The translations under genes were made by a program, and so were the position numbers. A stretch of DNA of 64,000 nucleotides from Amycolatopsis saalfeldensis (lineage in GTDB: Bacteria; Actinomycetota; Actinomycetes; Mycobacteriales; Pseudonocardiaceae): positions 62,001 through 126,000 of the forward strand of contig NZ_FOEF01000016.1 of NCBI RefSeq assembly GCF_900110575.1, written 5' to 3'. Each line of letters begins with the position of its first letter. Position 1 is the first letter of the stretch. Shown one piece after another: positions 52,301-61,678 of the stretch. Under the pieces are notes generated by a model, which searched no databases, was not told where the DNA came from, and saw only the letters and a program-made list of their open reading frames with translations.

Positions 52301-52597
52301 ATGCTGACCGTGACCGAAGCCGCCGCCGAGGCGATCACCGCGCTGACGGCACAACAGGGCGCCGAGGAGAGCGGGCTGCGGTTCGCCCTCCAGAGCATGG
52401 AGAACGAAGGCGCGCAACTGGCCCTCTCCGTGGCCCCCGCACCCGAAGACGGCGACCGCGTGGTGGGCACCGACGGCGGTGCCAAGGTGTTCCTCGAACC
52501 CCAGGCCGCCGCCCTCCTGGACGACAAGGTGCTGGACGTCCAGCAGGACGAGTCGGGCGACGTCGCCTTCGCGGTGCTGCCGCAGCAGTCCCTTTGA
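52301..52597 (+). CDS. HesB/IscA-like protein lacking cysteines
   Basis: The 98-residue protein has the A-type iron-sulfur carrier fold (LTVTEAAAEAITALTAQQG, LRFALQ, KVFLEPQAAALLDDKVLDV) but none of the three conserved Cys needed to hold a cluster. Such Cys-free members occur in actinobacteria; their role is unknown. ATG 52301 has GGCAGGC upstream, a weak site. Confidence 0.72.
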   Translation: MLTVTEAAAEAITALTAQQGAEESGLRFALQSMENEGAQLALSVAPAPEDGDRVVGTDGGAKVFLEPQAAALLDDKVLDVQQDESGDVAFAVLPQQSL

Positions 52598-52906
52598 CGG
52601 ACTTTCCGGGATGGTTGTCCACGGCGCTGTTCGGTAGCACTGCTTTCCGGTGGCACCGGGCCTGAACTCGGGCGCGACGAGGGGCCAATCCGACCGGAAG
52701 CAGGCGGATACGGTCTGCGGCCGATCTGCTCGCCGGGACCCGTTTCCGCCGATCGAGGACGGCGTGCCCTTCGAGCTTGACCGCGACCGAACGGATCCCA
52801 CGGCCCGCCGGCCGCTCGGCCACCAGGCTCCAGCTGCCGTGCCGGAAACCGCCACCGGTGCGCCCGGCCCCCGGGGATCAGGGGCGAACGGGCAGCGGGC
52901 GGAAAT
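52598..52906. other. Gene-free interval
   Basis: This 309-bp stretch between the IscA-like gene and the end of the glycerate kinase gene has only Arg/Pro-rich short frames. I see no hairpin followed by a T run, no RNA gene and no recognisable gene remnant. Confidence 0.5.
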
Positions 52907-54034
52907 TCACCGGCGCCCAGCCCACTCGCGGACCAGCACCCCGGCGCGGGCGCGCAACAGCTCGGCCGCGTGCGAGCGGGCGTGGTCGAGTGAAGGCGCG
53001 TGATCAATCAGGGCGCTGCTGCCCACCACACCCAGCCCGGACAGCCGTTCGGCGTCCAGCTGGATCCGGCCGGCCAGCACCATCAGCGGCGCGGCGGCGA
53101 GGCGGGCCCTGGCCGCGATCCCCGCGGGGGCCTTGCCGGCCAGGCTCTGCTCGTCCAGCGAGCCCTCGCCGGTGATCACCAGGTCCGCGCCGATCAGCGC
53201 CGTGTCCACCCCGGTCAGCTCGGCGATCAGGTCGAAGCCCGACTCCACGGACGCGCCCAGCCCCGCGATGGCACCCGCCGCGACCCCGCCGCCGGCGCCC
53301 GCGCCCGGCCGGTTCGAGACGTCGGGCGCGCCCGCGTTCGCCAGCGCCGTCGCCCAGCGTCCGAGCGCGGCGTCCAGTGCGGCGACCTCCTCGGGTCCGG
53401 CGCCCTTCTGCGGCCCGAACACCGCCGCGGCCCCGTCCGGGCCGAGCAGCGGGTTCGTCACGTCCGTGGCGACGGCCAGCGGCACCGTCCCCAACCGGTC
53501 GCGCGCCGGGTCCAGTTCCACCTTCGCGACGCGGGAAAGCGTGCCGCCGCCCAGCCCGATGGGCGAGTCGAAGGCGTCCCACACCCCCGCGCCGAGCGCC
53601 GCCAGCATGCCCGCGCCGCCGTCGGTGCTCGCCGTGCCGCCGACGGTCAGCACGAGCCGCCGGGCACCGTGCACCAGCGCGTCGGACAGCAGCTCGCCGA
53701 CGCCCCAGGTGTGCGCGGCGAGCGAGGTCTCCCGCGTCGGAGTCACGAATTCGATGCCGCACGCGCGCGCCGACTCGACGTACGCCGTGCCGTCGAGCAC
53801 CACGTAACGAGCGTCGACCGGCGCGTCCAGCGGGCCTCGCACGGACAGCCGCACGATCCGGCCGCCCGCGTTCTCCAGCACTTCGAGCGTGCCCTCGCCG
53901 CCGTCGGCGACCGGGCAGGCGGCGATGTCGGCGTCCGGCAACGCGTCGCGCACACCCAGCGCGATGGCGTCGGCCGCTTCGACCGCCGTCAGGCTGCCCT
54001 TGAACTTGTCCGGCGCGATGACAACACGGGTCAA
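52907..54034 (-). CDS. Glycerate kinase
   Basis: The 375-residue protein starts at TTG 54034 (TRVVIAPDKFKGSLTA), with GGAGG eight bases upstream and a TTGA overlap with the hydroxypyruvate reductase stop. The DKFKGSLTA motif, PVADGGEGT, GTASTDGGAG and the C-terminal TGEGSLDEQSLAGKAP motif define the GlxK-type glycerate kinase family. It phosphorylates D-glycerate for entry into glycolysis. The C-terminal 50 residues extend beyond the core. Confidence 0.93.
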   Translation of the reverse strand: MTRVVIAPDKFKGSLTAVEAADAIALGVRDALPDADIAACPVADGGEGTLEVLENAGGRIVRLSVRGPLDAPVDARYVVLDGTAYVESARACGIEFVTPTRETSLAAHTWGVGELLSDALVHGARRLVLTVGGTASTDGGAGMLAALGAGVWDAFDSPIGLGGGTLSRVAKVELDPARDRLGTVPLAVATDVTNPLLGPDGAAAVFGPQKGAGPEEVAALDAALGRWATALANAGAPDVSNRPGAGAGGGVAAGAIAGLGASVESGFDLIAELTGVDTALIGADLVITGEGSLDEQSLAGKAPAGIAARARLAAAPLMVLAGRIQLDAERLSGLGVVGSSALIDHAPSLDHARSHAAELLRARAGVLVREWAGRR

Positions 54035-54987
54035 GGCCGTACCTCCGTCAGCGGTTCGTCCCCGGCGAGCACCGAGGTCACGTTCCGCGCGGCCAGCACG
54101 GCCATCGCGGTCCTGGTCTCCACGGTCGCCGACCCCAGGTGCGGGGTCAGCACCACGTCCTGCCGGCCGAGCAGCCGCGGCTCGACGTCCGGCTCGGCCT
54201 CGAACACGTCCAGCGCCGCGCCCGCGATCTCGCCGGCCTCGAGCGCGTCGGCCAGCGCGGACTCGTCGACGACCGGCCCGCGCGTGGTGTTCACCAGGCA
54301 GGCGCCGGGTTTCATGGCCCGCAGCGCGCGGGCGTCGATCAGGTGGCGGGTCTCCGGCGTCAGCGGGCAGTGCAGCGAGACGAAGTCCGACCGGCGCAGC
54401 AGCTCGTCGAACGACACGAACTCGCCGTCGAAATCCGGCTTGGGCGACCGTCCCGAGTAGACGGTCCGCAGCCCGAACGCCGCCGCCCGGTGAGCCACCG
54501 CGCGGCCGATCTGACCGAGCCCGACGATGCCCAGCGTCTTGCCCTGAAGTCCCGAGCCGAGCAGGAAACCGAGGTGGAACGACCACGGCGTGCGCGCGCG
54601 GACCAGCCGCTCGCCTTCGCCGAGCCGCCGCGTGACGGCGAGCAGCAGGCCGAACGCCAGGTCCGCCGTCGCGTCGGTGAGCACCCCCGGGGTGTTGGTG
54701 ACGGTGATGTCGCGGGCGGCCAGCGCGGCCACGTCGACGTTGTCGTACCCCACCGCGACGTTCGCGACGACCTTCAGCCCCGGCCCGGCGGCTTCGGCCA
54801 CCGACCCGTCGATCCGGTCGTGCAGCATCGACACCACCGCCGACGCGCCCGCCACGAACTCCCGCAGCTCTTCGGGCGTCAGCGGCCGGTCGGCGTCGGA
54901 AAGCTTCACCTCGCCCGCCTCGGCGAGCACCTTCACCGCCTCGTCCGGGATCCAGCGGGTGACGGCGATGGTCGGGCGAGCGGGCAT
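54031..54987 (-). CDS. Glyoxylate/hydroxypyruvate reductase (D-2-hydroxyacid dehydrogenase)
   Basis: The 318-residue NAD(P)-dependent enzyme has GIVGLGQIG in the cofactor domain and catalytic Arg (NTTRGPVV), Glu (VFEAEP) and His (TPHLGS). The product D-glycerate feeds the glycerate kinase encoded downstream on the same strand, so the two form a small operon for glyoxylate or hydroxypyruvate use. Confidence 0.92.
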   Translation of the reverse strand: MPARPTIAVTRWIPDEAVKVLAEAGEVKLSDADRPLTPEELREFVAGASAVVSMLHDRIDGSVAEAAGPGLKVVANVAVGYDNVDVAALAARDITVTNTPGVLTDATADLAFGLLLAVTRRLGEGERLVRARTPWSFHLGFLLGSGLQGKTLGIVGLGQIGRAVAHRAAAFGLRTVYSGRSPKPDFDGEFVSFDELLRRSDFVSLHCPLTPETRHLIDARALRAMKPGACLVNTTRGPVVDESALADALEAGEIAGAALDVFEAEPDVEPRLLGRQDVVLTPHLGSATVETRTAMAVLAARNVTSVLAGDEPLTEVRP

Positions 54988-55010
54988 GGGGGCAGCCTAG
55001 TGCGAGGTCC

Positions 55011-57116
55011 TCACCGGGAGCGAGGTTCGCGGCGCAGCCGGATCAGCCGGCTCGCGTAGCCGCTGCCCGTGAAGCCCAGGCCGAGGCCGTGGTTCAGCAG
55101 TACCGCGCCGTGGTGGACCTCGCCGGTATCCACATCGCGGAATCGCGCGCCCGGGTCGAGCCCGGCCAGCACCGGCGTGACGACCGGGCGGCCGTAGTCG
55201 TGCGGCCGGCGCAGGAACAGGACCACGACGTCGTCGCCCAGCACGTACTGCACGGCGACGAGCGGCGACACCGCCGGATCCGCCAGCCGGTATACCTCAC
55301 CGTGCTGTACAACGGGCCGGATCTCCTTGTACAGAGCCACGAACTCGGCTGCGGTCTGCAACTCCGCGGCGCTCCACCGCGTCAGGTCGCCGCCGAGGCC
55401 GAGCACCCCGGCCATCGCGACGTGGAACCGGAACTCCAGCGGCGCCGCCCGCCCGGTGAGCGGGTTCGGGCTGTCGGTCACCCAGGCCGCCATCGTGCCC
55501 GCGGGCAGCAGCTGGCTGTAGCCGTGCTGGATGGTCACGCGGTCCGCGGCGTCGGTGTTGTCCGAGGCCCAGACCTCGTCGGTGCGCGCGAGGATGCCCA
55601 GGTCCGCCCGCCCGCCGCCGCCCGAGCAGGCCTGGATCCGCAACGCCGGGTGCGCCGCGCGAAGCCGGTCGAGCACCCGGTAGACGGCGCGGACGTGGTC
55701 CACCCACAGCCGTCCGGGATCGTCGTCGCCGGGCCGTCCGGCCTCGGTGAACGCGCGGTTCATGTCCCACTTCAGGTAGTCGACGCCGTGCTCGCCGACC
55801 AGCCGGTGCAGCCACTCGTAGGCCCATTCGGCCACCTCCGGCCGGCCGAAGTCGAGCACCAGCTGGTTGCGCAGCGTCGTGCGTTCGCGGTGCGCCATGC
55901 TCAGCACCCAGTCCGGGTGCTCGCGGTAGAGATCGCTGTCCGGGTTGACCATCTCGGGCTCGACCCACACGCCGAACCCCAGGCCGAGCCGGTGCACCTC
56001 GGCCGCGAGCGGGCCGAGCCCGTCCGGGAAACGCCGCCGGTTCACCGTCCAGTCGCCGAGGCCCGCGGTGTCGCCGGTGCGCGCGCCGAACCAGCCGTCG
56101 TCCATCACGAACAGCTCCGCGCCGACCTCCGCGGCGAGCGCGGCGAGCTTCAGCTGGCCCGCCTCGTCGACGTCCCAGCCCGTTGCCTCCCAGGAGTTGT
56201 AGACGACCGGGCGCAACTCTCCGGGCCGCGGCTGGACGTGCTCGCGGACGTAGGAGTGCCAGCGGCGGCTGGCCCCGCCGAAGCCGTCGGCCGCGTAAAG
56301 CCCGGCGAACACCGGCGTTTCCCAGGCCTCGCCCGGATTCAGCCGCCACTGCACGCCCTCGTGGCCGAAGCCGCCGGTCCAGGTGACGCGCCCGGTGTGC
56401 GCGCGCTCGACGGTGATCCGCCAGCTGCCGCTCCACGCGAGCGCGGTGCTCCAGACCTCGCCGCCCGTTTCGGTGGCGGTGCCGTCGTCGAGCATCAGCC
56501 ACGGGCTCGCCTGGTGGCTCGAAACCCCGCGCCGGCTGGTCAGCGTGGTCTCCCCGACGGGCAGGTTTTCCCGCAGCAGTCCCGATTCCGCGCTCCACGA
56601 ACCGCTCGTGTGCGAGAGCCGGGCGCCGGCGCGGTGCGGCATCGTCCACGCCGCCGAGTCCGTGCGGAGCAAGGTGATCGGGCCGTCGTTTCCGGTGTGG
56701 TGCAAGCGAAGCCGGCGTTCGATGACGTCTTCGCGGGCGCGGTATCGCAGCTCGGCTTCCAGCGGGTAGTGCCGGTCGCGCAGGCGGACGGTCAGCTCGC
56801 CGTCCTCGACCTCGTGACCCGCGTACGTCCACTCCAGCGCCTGGGTGCCGTCAGCGAAGCGGACACCGAGACCCGCGACGCCGAAAAACGCGCCGCCGTC
56901 CGCGGGCAGCTCCAGCCGCTCGTCGCCCGGCTCGTCGAAACTCGAGTCCATCGGGCTGGGCCGCGGCGCGATCCCGGCGGCCTGCTCCAGCGTGAGCGGA
57001 GCGCCCCAGTGCACGTGCCGCGGGCGGTCGGCCTCGTCGAGGCGGAACGCGTACGCGCTGTGCGGGGTGCGGAGCAGCCACAGGCGGTGACCGGCATCGA
57101 ATTCCACAGACGACAT
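55011..57116 (-). CDS. GH36 alpha-galactosidase
   Basis: The 701-residue protein has a beta-sandwich N-terminal domain and a GH36 barrel: MDDGWF, nucleophile Asp in DYLKWDMNR, and acid/base Asp in WASDNTDAADR. It hydrolyses terminal alpha-galactosides such as melibiose, raffinose and stachyose. No signal peptide is visible, so it acts inside the cell on imported sugars. It is divergent from the ROK regulator gene with an AT-rich repeat between them. Confidence 0.93.
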   Translation of the reverse strand: MSSVEFDAGHRLWLLRTPHSAYAFRLDEADRPRHVHWGAPLTLEQAAGIAPRPSPMDSSFDEPGDERLELPADGGAFFGVAGLGVRFADGTQALEWTYAGHEVEDGELTVRLRDRHYPLEAELRYRAREDVIERRLRLHHTGNDGPITLLRTDSAAWTMPHRAGARLSHTSGSWSAESGLLRENLPVGETTLTSRRGVSSHQASPWLMLDDGTATETGGEVWSTALAWSGSWRITVERAHTGRVTWTGGFGHEGVQWRLNPGEAWETPVFAGLYAADGFGGASRRWHSYVREHVQPRPGELRPVVYNSWEATGWDVDEAGQLKLAALAAEVGAELFVMDDGWFGARTGDTAGLGDWTVNRRRFPDGLGPLAAEVHRLGLGFGVWVEPEMVNPDSDLYREHPDWVLSMAHRERTTLRNQLVLDFGRPEVAEWAYEWLHRLVGEHGVDYLKWDMNRAFTEAGRPGDDDPGRLWVDHVRAVYRVLDRLRAAHPALRIQACSGGGGRADLGILARTDEVWASDNTDAADRVTIQHGYSQLLPAGTMAAWVTDSPNPLTGRAAPLEFRFHVAMAGVLGLGGDLTRWSAAELQTAAEFVALYKEIRPVVQHGEVYRLADPAVSPLVAVQYVLGDDVVVLFLRRPHDYGRPVVTPVLAGLDPGARFRDVDTGEVHHGAVLLNHGLGLGFTGSGYASRLIRLRREPRSR

Positions 57117-57147
57117 GCCGGAGAGCGTAGGGATGATCAGCTGAAAA

Positions 57148-57173
57148 ATAAATTCTTGACGAAGTTAATTTAT
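57148..57173. promoter_or_regulatory. AT-rich inverted repeat, candidate ROK operator
   Basis: ATAAATT (57148-57154) and AATTTAT (57167-57173) are inverted with a 12-bp spacer, inside a strikingly AT-rich 40-bp stretch. TTGACG at 57156-57161 could be a -35 for the regulator gene. The site is centred between the alpha-galactosidase and ROK genes. Confidence 0.6.
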
Positions 57174-57192
57174 CCGCCGTACGGTTCCGCGC

Positions 57193-58392
57193 ATGCCACG
57201 CAGTGCACCGGCAAGGGCGCCGATCACGAGTCCCGCCGCGGCCACCGTGTTCACCACGGTGCTGACGCAGGGCCCGGTCAGCCGGGTCGACGTCGCCCGC
57301 CGCACGGGTCTGTCCTCGGCCGCGGTCACCAAGGCCGCGCGGCCGTTCATCGAGGCCGGCTACCTGGAGGAGCTGGCCTCGGCCGGCCGCACGGCGCCGG
57401 GCGCGGGCCGCCCCGCCAGCCCGCTGGCCATCCGCCCGGACCGCGAGTACTTCATCGGCGTCAAGATCACCGGCGACGACCTGATCGGCGTGGTCACCGA
57501 CCTGCGGGCGCAGATCCGCGTCGCCCGGCACCACGCGCTGACCAGCCACGAAGCGCCCCACGTCGTGGCCGCGCTGACCGACCTGGTCGGCGAGCTGCTC
57601 GGCAGCCGCGCGCCGGACGGCGCCACGAACTTCCGCGACCGGGCCTACTGCCTCGGCGTCGCCGTCTCCGGCGACGTCGACCGCGACTCGGGCCTGGTCC
57701 GTTACTCACCCTTCTTGGGCTGGCGCGACGTGCCGCTCGCGGAGCTGCTCGAGGACGCCACCGGCCTGGCCACCACGCTGGAGAACGACGTCAAGGCGCT
57801 CACCGTGGCCGAGCAGTGGTTCGGCGAAGGCGTCGGCGCCTCGTCGTTCGCGCTGGTCACCGTCGGCACCGGGATCGGCAGCGCGCTGGTGCTCGACGGC
57901 CGGCTCGTCGGCGGCGCGCACGGGGTGGCCGGCGAGGTCGGGCACGTGCCGGTCGCCGCCATGGGACCGGACAGCCCGCGCTGCCACTGCGGCGGCACCG
58001 GCTGCGTGGAAGCGATCGCCTCCACCGAGGCGATCGTCGCGAGCGCGCGCCGGGTCGCCGCGGACCCGGCGCTGACCATGGACGACGCCGTCTCGCGGGC
58101 GCGCGCCGGGGACGAGCCGCTGCGCCACGTCTTCGCCACCGCGGGCCACGCCATCGGCCTCGGGCTGGGTGCGCTGGCCAACCTCTTCGGCCCCGAGCGG
58201 ATCGTCGTCTCGGGGGAGGGCGTGGCCGCCTACGACCTGTTCGAAGACCAGATCCGCCGCACGTTCGCGGAGCAGGCCTTCGGCAGTGCCGTCCGGTGCG
58301 GCCTGGTCATCCGGCCGCTGCCGTTCGAGGAATGGGCACGGGGCGCCGCCGCTGTCGCCGTTCAGAGTCTTTTCGTGTCCGACCGCTTGTGA
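57193..58392 (+). CDS. ROK family transcriptional regulator
   Basis: The 399-residue protein has an N-terminal winged helix (GPVSRVDVARRTGLSSAAVTKAARPF) and a ROK sugar-kinase-like domain with GTGIGSALVLDG, the zinc motif CHCGGTGC and EAIAST. Most such proteins repress neighbouring sugar genes and release DNA when a sugar binds. The transporter genes follow directly, so they are its likely targets along with the galactosidase gene. Confidence 0.9.
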   Translation: MPRSAPARAPITSPAAATVFTTVLTQGPVSRVDVARRTGLSSAAVTKAARPFIEAGYLEELASAGRTAPGAGRPASPLAIRPDREYFIGVKITGDDLIGVVTDLRAQIRVARHHALTSHEAPHVVAALTDLVGELLGSRAPDGATNFRDRAYCLGVAVSGDVDRDSGLVRYSPFLGWRDVPLAELLEDATGLATTLENDVKALTVAEQWFGEGVGASSFALVTVGTGIGSALVLDGRLVGGAHGVAGEVGHVPVAAMGPDSPRCHCGGTGCVEAIASTEAIVASARRVAADPALTMDDAVSRARAGDEPLRHVFATAGHAIGLGLGALANLFGPERIVVSGEGVAAYDLFEDQIRRTFAEQAFGSAVRCGLVIRPLPFEEWARGAAAVAVQSLFVSDRL

Positions 58393-58412
58393 CGCTTGTG
58401 AGGAGAAGTGAC

Positions 58413-59693
58413 ATGGCCCCATCGCTGTCCCGCCGCAACTTTCTCGTCGGCTCGGTGCTGTTCGCCGGGGGAGCCGCGCTGGCGGCCTGCACCTCCGACC
58501 CGCTGAACAAGAACGCGGGCGCCGCGGGCGGGGCCAAGGTCACGCTCAACCAGTGGTACCACGCGTACGGCGAATCGGGCACGCAGCAGGCGGTGCAGCG
58601 TTACGCGCAGGAGTTCACCAAGGCCAACCCGGACATCGCGATCAAGGTCAGCTGGATCGCCGGCGACTACGAGACCAAGCTCAACTCCGCCATGCTCACC
58701 GCGGACGCGCCCGACCTGTTCGAGATCGGCGACTTCCGTTACCAGAACGTGAAAAACGGGCTCCTCGCGCCGCTCGACGACCTCGTCGACCCGGTGAAGG
58801 GCGACTTCTCGAAGGCCGCGCTGGACACCGCGACCGTCGAGGGCAAGATCTACGGCGTCAAGACGATCGACGACGTGATGATGCTGTACTACCGCAAGAG
58901 CGTGCTGCAGGCCGCGGGAGTGCAGCCGCCGCAGACGTTCACCGAACTGCTCGCCGCGACGAAGCGGCTGACCAATGGCAACCAGAAGGGGCTCTACGTC
59001 GGCACCGACGGCGTCGGCGAGGCCGCGACGCTGCTGCTGTGGTCCTCCGGCGGCGACTTCTTCGACAGCACCGGCAAGAAGGTCGCCTTCGCCAGCCCCG
59101 AGGGGATCGCCGCGATCGCCGGGCTCAAGGAGCTGCACGCCACCGGCGGCCTGCTGCAGGGCTACCCGACGGACTGGTCCGACCCGGGCGCTTTCGCCGA
59201 CAACGCGACCGCGATGCAGTGGGGCGGCCTGTGGTCGCTGCCCGACATCAAGAAGGCCGTCGGGGACGACTTCGGCGTGGTCCCGTGGCCGAAGTTCGGC
59301 GACGCCGGCCGCCAGGTCGCGCGCGTCGGCGGCTGGTACCAGCTGGTCAACGCGAAGAGCAAGAACATCGACGCCGCCAAGAAGTTCGTGAACTGGCTGT
59401 GGATCCAGCAGGCCGACCTGCAGAAGGACTGGTCGGTCAAGTACGGCTTCCACATCCCGGCGCGCAAGGAGGTCGCGGCCCAGACCACGGAGTTCTCCAG
59501 CGGCCCGGCCAAGGACGCCGTCAGGATCTCCCAGCAGAACGGGCTGTCCTACGCGGGCCTGTGGAACAAGGCGTCCTCGACGCTGTTCCTCCAAGCGGCC
59601 ACGAAGATCGCCAACGGCCAGGCCGACCCGGCCGCCGAACTCGGCGACGCGCAGCAGAAGGCCCAGGCCGAAGTCGACAAGCAGCTGGCCTGA
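58413..59693 (+). CDS. CUT1 sugar ABC transporter substrate-binding lipoprotein
   Basis: The 426-residue protein starts with a twin-arginine-like signal (SRRNFLVG) ending in lipobox LAACTS, then an extracellular solute-binding domain (VTLNQWYHAYGE, APDLFEIGDF, AMQWGGLWSLPD). ATG 58413 has GAGGAGAA upstream. With the galactosidase and two permeases, the likely ligand is an alpha-galactoside. Confidence 0.9.
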   Translation: MAPSLSRRNFLVGSVLFAGGAALAACTSDPLNKNAGAAGGAKVTLNQWYHAYGESGTQQAVQRYAQEFTKANPDIAIKVSWIAGDYETKLNSAMLTADAPDLFEIGDFRYQNVKNGLLAPLDDLVDPVKGDFSKAALDTATVEGKIYGVKTIDDVMMLYYRKSVLQAAGVQPPQTFTELLAATKRLTNGNQKGLYVGTDGVGEAATLLLWSSGGDFFDSTGKKVAFASPEGIAAIAGLKELHATGGLLQGYPTDWSDPGAFADNATAMQWGGLWSLPDIKKAVGDDFGVVPWPKFGDAGRQVARVGGWYQLVNAKSKNIDAAKKFVNWLWIQQADLQKDWSVKYGFHIPARKEVAAQTTEFSSGPAKDAVRISQQNGLSYAGLWNKASSTLFLQAATKIANGQADPAAELGDAQQKAQAEVDKQLA

Positions 59694-59694
59694 C

Positions 59695-60669
59695 ATGGCT
59701 GTCTCCTCTCCGGCGACCACGGTGCCGCCGCGGCCCCGAGCGTCGGCGGCACCGGCGAAACGGCGCCGCCGCAAGGTGGACTGGCGCGCGGTCGGCGCGT
59801 TCACGGTGCTCACGGCACCGGTGGTGATCGGGCTCGGCGTGTTCAAGTACGTGGCGATCGCGTGGAGCTTCCTGCTGTCGTTCAACGACGCGCGCGGCAC
59901 GATCTCGCTCGGGCACTGGATCGGCTTCGACAACTACGCGTTCCTGCTCGGCGACTCCGCCTTCCGCGACTCGCTGCTGGTCATCGCGCTGTTCACGGTG
60001 TTCATCGTGCCGGTCACGTTCGTCGCGTCGCTCGCGCTGGCGGTGCTCGTGAACGCGATCCGCCGCGGCCGGGCGTTCTTCCGCACGGTGTTCCTGATCC
60101 CGGGCGCGGTGTCGTACGTGGTCGCCGCGCTGGTGTGGAAGATGGCGCTGTTCAACGGCCTCCCCTCGGGGGTCGCGAACGTGATCGGCGGGCTGTTCGG
60201 CGCCGACCCGGTTCCGTGGCTGTCGGAGACGAGCCCGCCGGTGTACTGGGTCGCGGTGGTGACGCTGCGGCTGTGGCTGCAGGTCGGGCTGTACATGATC
60301 CTGTTCCTCGCCGGGCTGCAGGCGATCTCGCCGTCGCTGTACGAAGCGGGTGAGCTGGACGGCACCACCAAGTGGCAGGCCTTCCGCTACATCACGCTGC
60401 CGCAGCTGCGGAACACCTCCGTGGCCGTGCTGCTGCTCATCCTGATCGCCGCGTTCCAGGCCTTCGACGAGTTCTACAACCTGTTCGGCACCGGGCTTTC
60501 GGGTACGGCGACGGCACCGGTGAAGCCGCCGCTGGTGTACCTCTACGACTCGGCACTGGGCGACCAGAACTACGGCGTCGGCTCCGCGGGCGCGTTCCTG
60601 CTGACCCTGATCATCGTGGTGATCACGTTGCTGCAAGGGAAGTTCGTGGGCTTCGGGAAGAAGGACTGA
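59695..60669 (+). CDS. CUT1 sugar ABC transporter permease (MalF-like)
   Basis: The 324-residue protein has six membrane helices and the CUT1 EAA-loop (YEAGELDGTTKWQAFRYITLPQL). A basic Arg/Lys-rich cytoplasmic N-terminus precedes helix 1. It begins one base after the binding-protein stop and ends one base before the next permease, so the importer genes are one operon. The ATPase is missing and is probably a shared MsiK-type protein encoded elsewhere. Confidence 0.92.
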   Translation: MAVSSPATTVPPRPRASAAPAKRRRRKVDWRAVGAFTVLTAPVVIGLGVFKYVAIAWSFLLSFNDARGTISLGHWIGFDNYAFLLGDSAFRDSLLVIALFTVFIVPVTFVASLALAVLVNAIRRGRAFFRTVFLIPGAVSYVVAALVWKMALFNGLPSGVANVIGGLFGADPVPWLSETSPPVYWVAVVTLRLWLQVGLYMILFLAGLQAISPSLYEAGELDGTTKWQAFRYITLPQLRNTSVAVLLLILIAAFQAFDEFYNLFGTGLSGTATAPVKPPLVYLYDSALGDQNYGVGSAGAFLLTLIIVVITLLQGKFVGFGKKD

Positions 60670-60670
60670 C

Positions 60671-61552
60671 ATGGCCGTGCTCACCCCCGAAGCGCCCCCG
60701 GCCCCCGTCCGCCCGGCCGGTCCCGGCCGGCGGGGCTGGGGCCGGGCGCCGAAGTACGTGCTGGCCGGCGTGCTGGTGCTGGTCTTCCTGACGCCCTTCT
60801 ACATCATGGTGCGCAACGCCCTGATGACCCGTCCGCAGGTGTCTTCGCCGGACTGGTCGTGGCTGCCGGACCCGCTGTCCTGGGTCAACTTCCACGACCT
60901 GTTCGCGGACCCCTCGGTGCCGATGGGCCACGCGCTGCTGAACTCGCTGGTGATCGCCGTGATCACCGCCCCGGTCGGCACGATGTTCGGCTCGATGGCG
61001 GGCTACGCGCTGGCGCGGATCGACGTGCCCGGACGCCGCGCGGTGTTCACCTACGTGCTGGTGACGCTGATGATCCCGCAGTCGGTGACGTTCGTGCCGA
61101 CGTTCGTCGTGGTCGGCGCCATGGGCGGGGTGAACACCACCTGGGGCATCATCGCGCCGAACCTGTTCAGCGCGTTCACGGTGATCCTGTTCCGCAATTT
61201 CTACCTGCGCTTCCCCGCGGAGATCGAAGAGGCGGGCCGCCTCGACGGCCTCGGCTACCTCGGCGTCTACCGCCGGCTGGTCCTGCCCAACTCGGGCAGC
61301 ATGATCGCCTCGCTGGGCGCGCTGATGTTCATCGAGAGCTGGAACTCCTTCCTGTGGCCACTGGTGATCGGGCAGGACCCGTCTTCGTGGACGGCCCAGA
61401 TCGCGCTGTCCACTTTCCTCACCGCGCAGACGATCAACCTGCCCGCGCTGTTCGCCGGGGCACTGGTGACGATCGCGCCGCTGGTCGCGATGTTCCTGGT
61501 GGCGCAACGGTTCATCGTGCGCGGCATCGCGGCCAGCGGCCTGAAGGAGTAA
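60671..61552 (+). CDS. CUT1 sugar ABC transporter permease (MalG-like)
   Basis: The 293-residue protein has six helices and the EAA-loop (EEAGRLDGLGYLGVYRRLVLP). NPSPV-type N-terminus is Pro-rich. It pairs with the upstream permease. Downstream is a 126-bp gap before the CoA-transferase genes, which have their own promoter region. Confidence 0.92.
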   Translation: MAVLTPEAPPAPVRPAGPGRRGWGRAPKYVLAGVLVLVFLTPFYIMVRNALMTRPQVSSPDWSWLPDPLSWVNFHDLFADPSVPMGHALLNSLVIAVITAPVGTMFGSMAGYALARIDVPGRRAVFTYVLVTLMIPQSVTFVPTFVVVGAMGGVNTTWGIIAPNLFSAFTVILFRNFYLRFPAEIEEAGRLDGLGYLGVYRRLVLPNSGSMIASLGALMFIESWNSFLWPLVIGQDPSSWTAQIALSTFLTAQTINLPALFAGALVTIAPLVAMFLVAQRFIVRGIAASGLKE

Positions 61553-61612
61553 CGCCCGGCCGGTGAGTCCCACCCGATCGGACACTCGCCTCGGGTCGTT
61601 CCGTCGTGCTAT

Positions 61613-61661
61613 GTTCTCATCAAGAACGGATGTGCGCAATGCGAACAAGCACTGCGAACAA
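61613..61661 (+). promoter_or_regulatory. Candidate regulator site upstream of the CoA-transferase operon
   Basis: GTTCT-CATCA-AGAAC (61613-61627) is an inverted repeat, and TGCGAACAA is repeated directly at 61640-61648 and 61653-61661. Together they lie just upstream of ATG 61679. IclR-type regulators (PcaR) often control such operons; the regulator is not in the window. Confidence 0.45.
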
Positions 61662-61678
61662 CGGGATGAGGGGACTCA

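Noticed and set aside
52249..53007. Minus-strand frame spanning the IscA-like gene and the gap
   Set aside because: It is Arg/Pro/Gly-rich with no motif and lies opposite a recognisable gene.
55089..59693. Continuous 1534-codon frame on the plus strand across the alpha-galactosidase and ROK genes
   Set aside because: Only the last 427 codons (from 58413) are a real gene. The rest is antisense to GH36 and out of frame with ROK, and has the Arg/His/Val-rich makeup of a GC-rich shadow.
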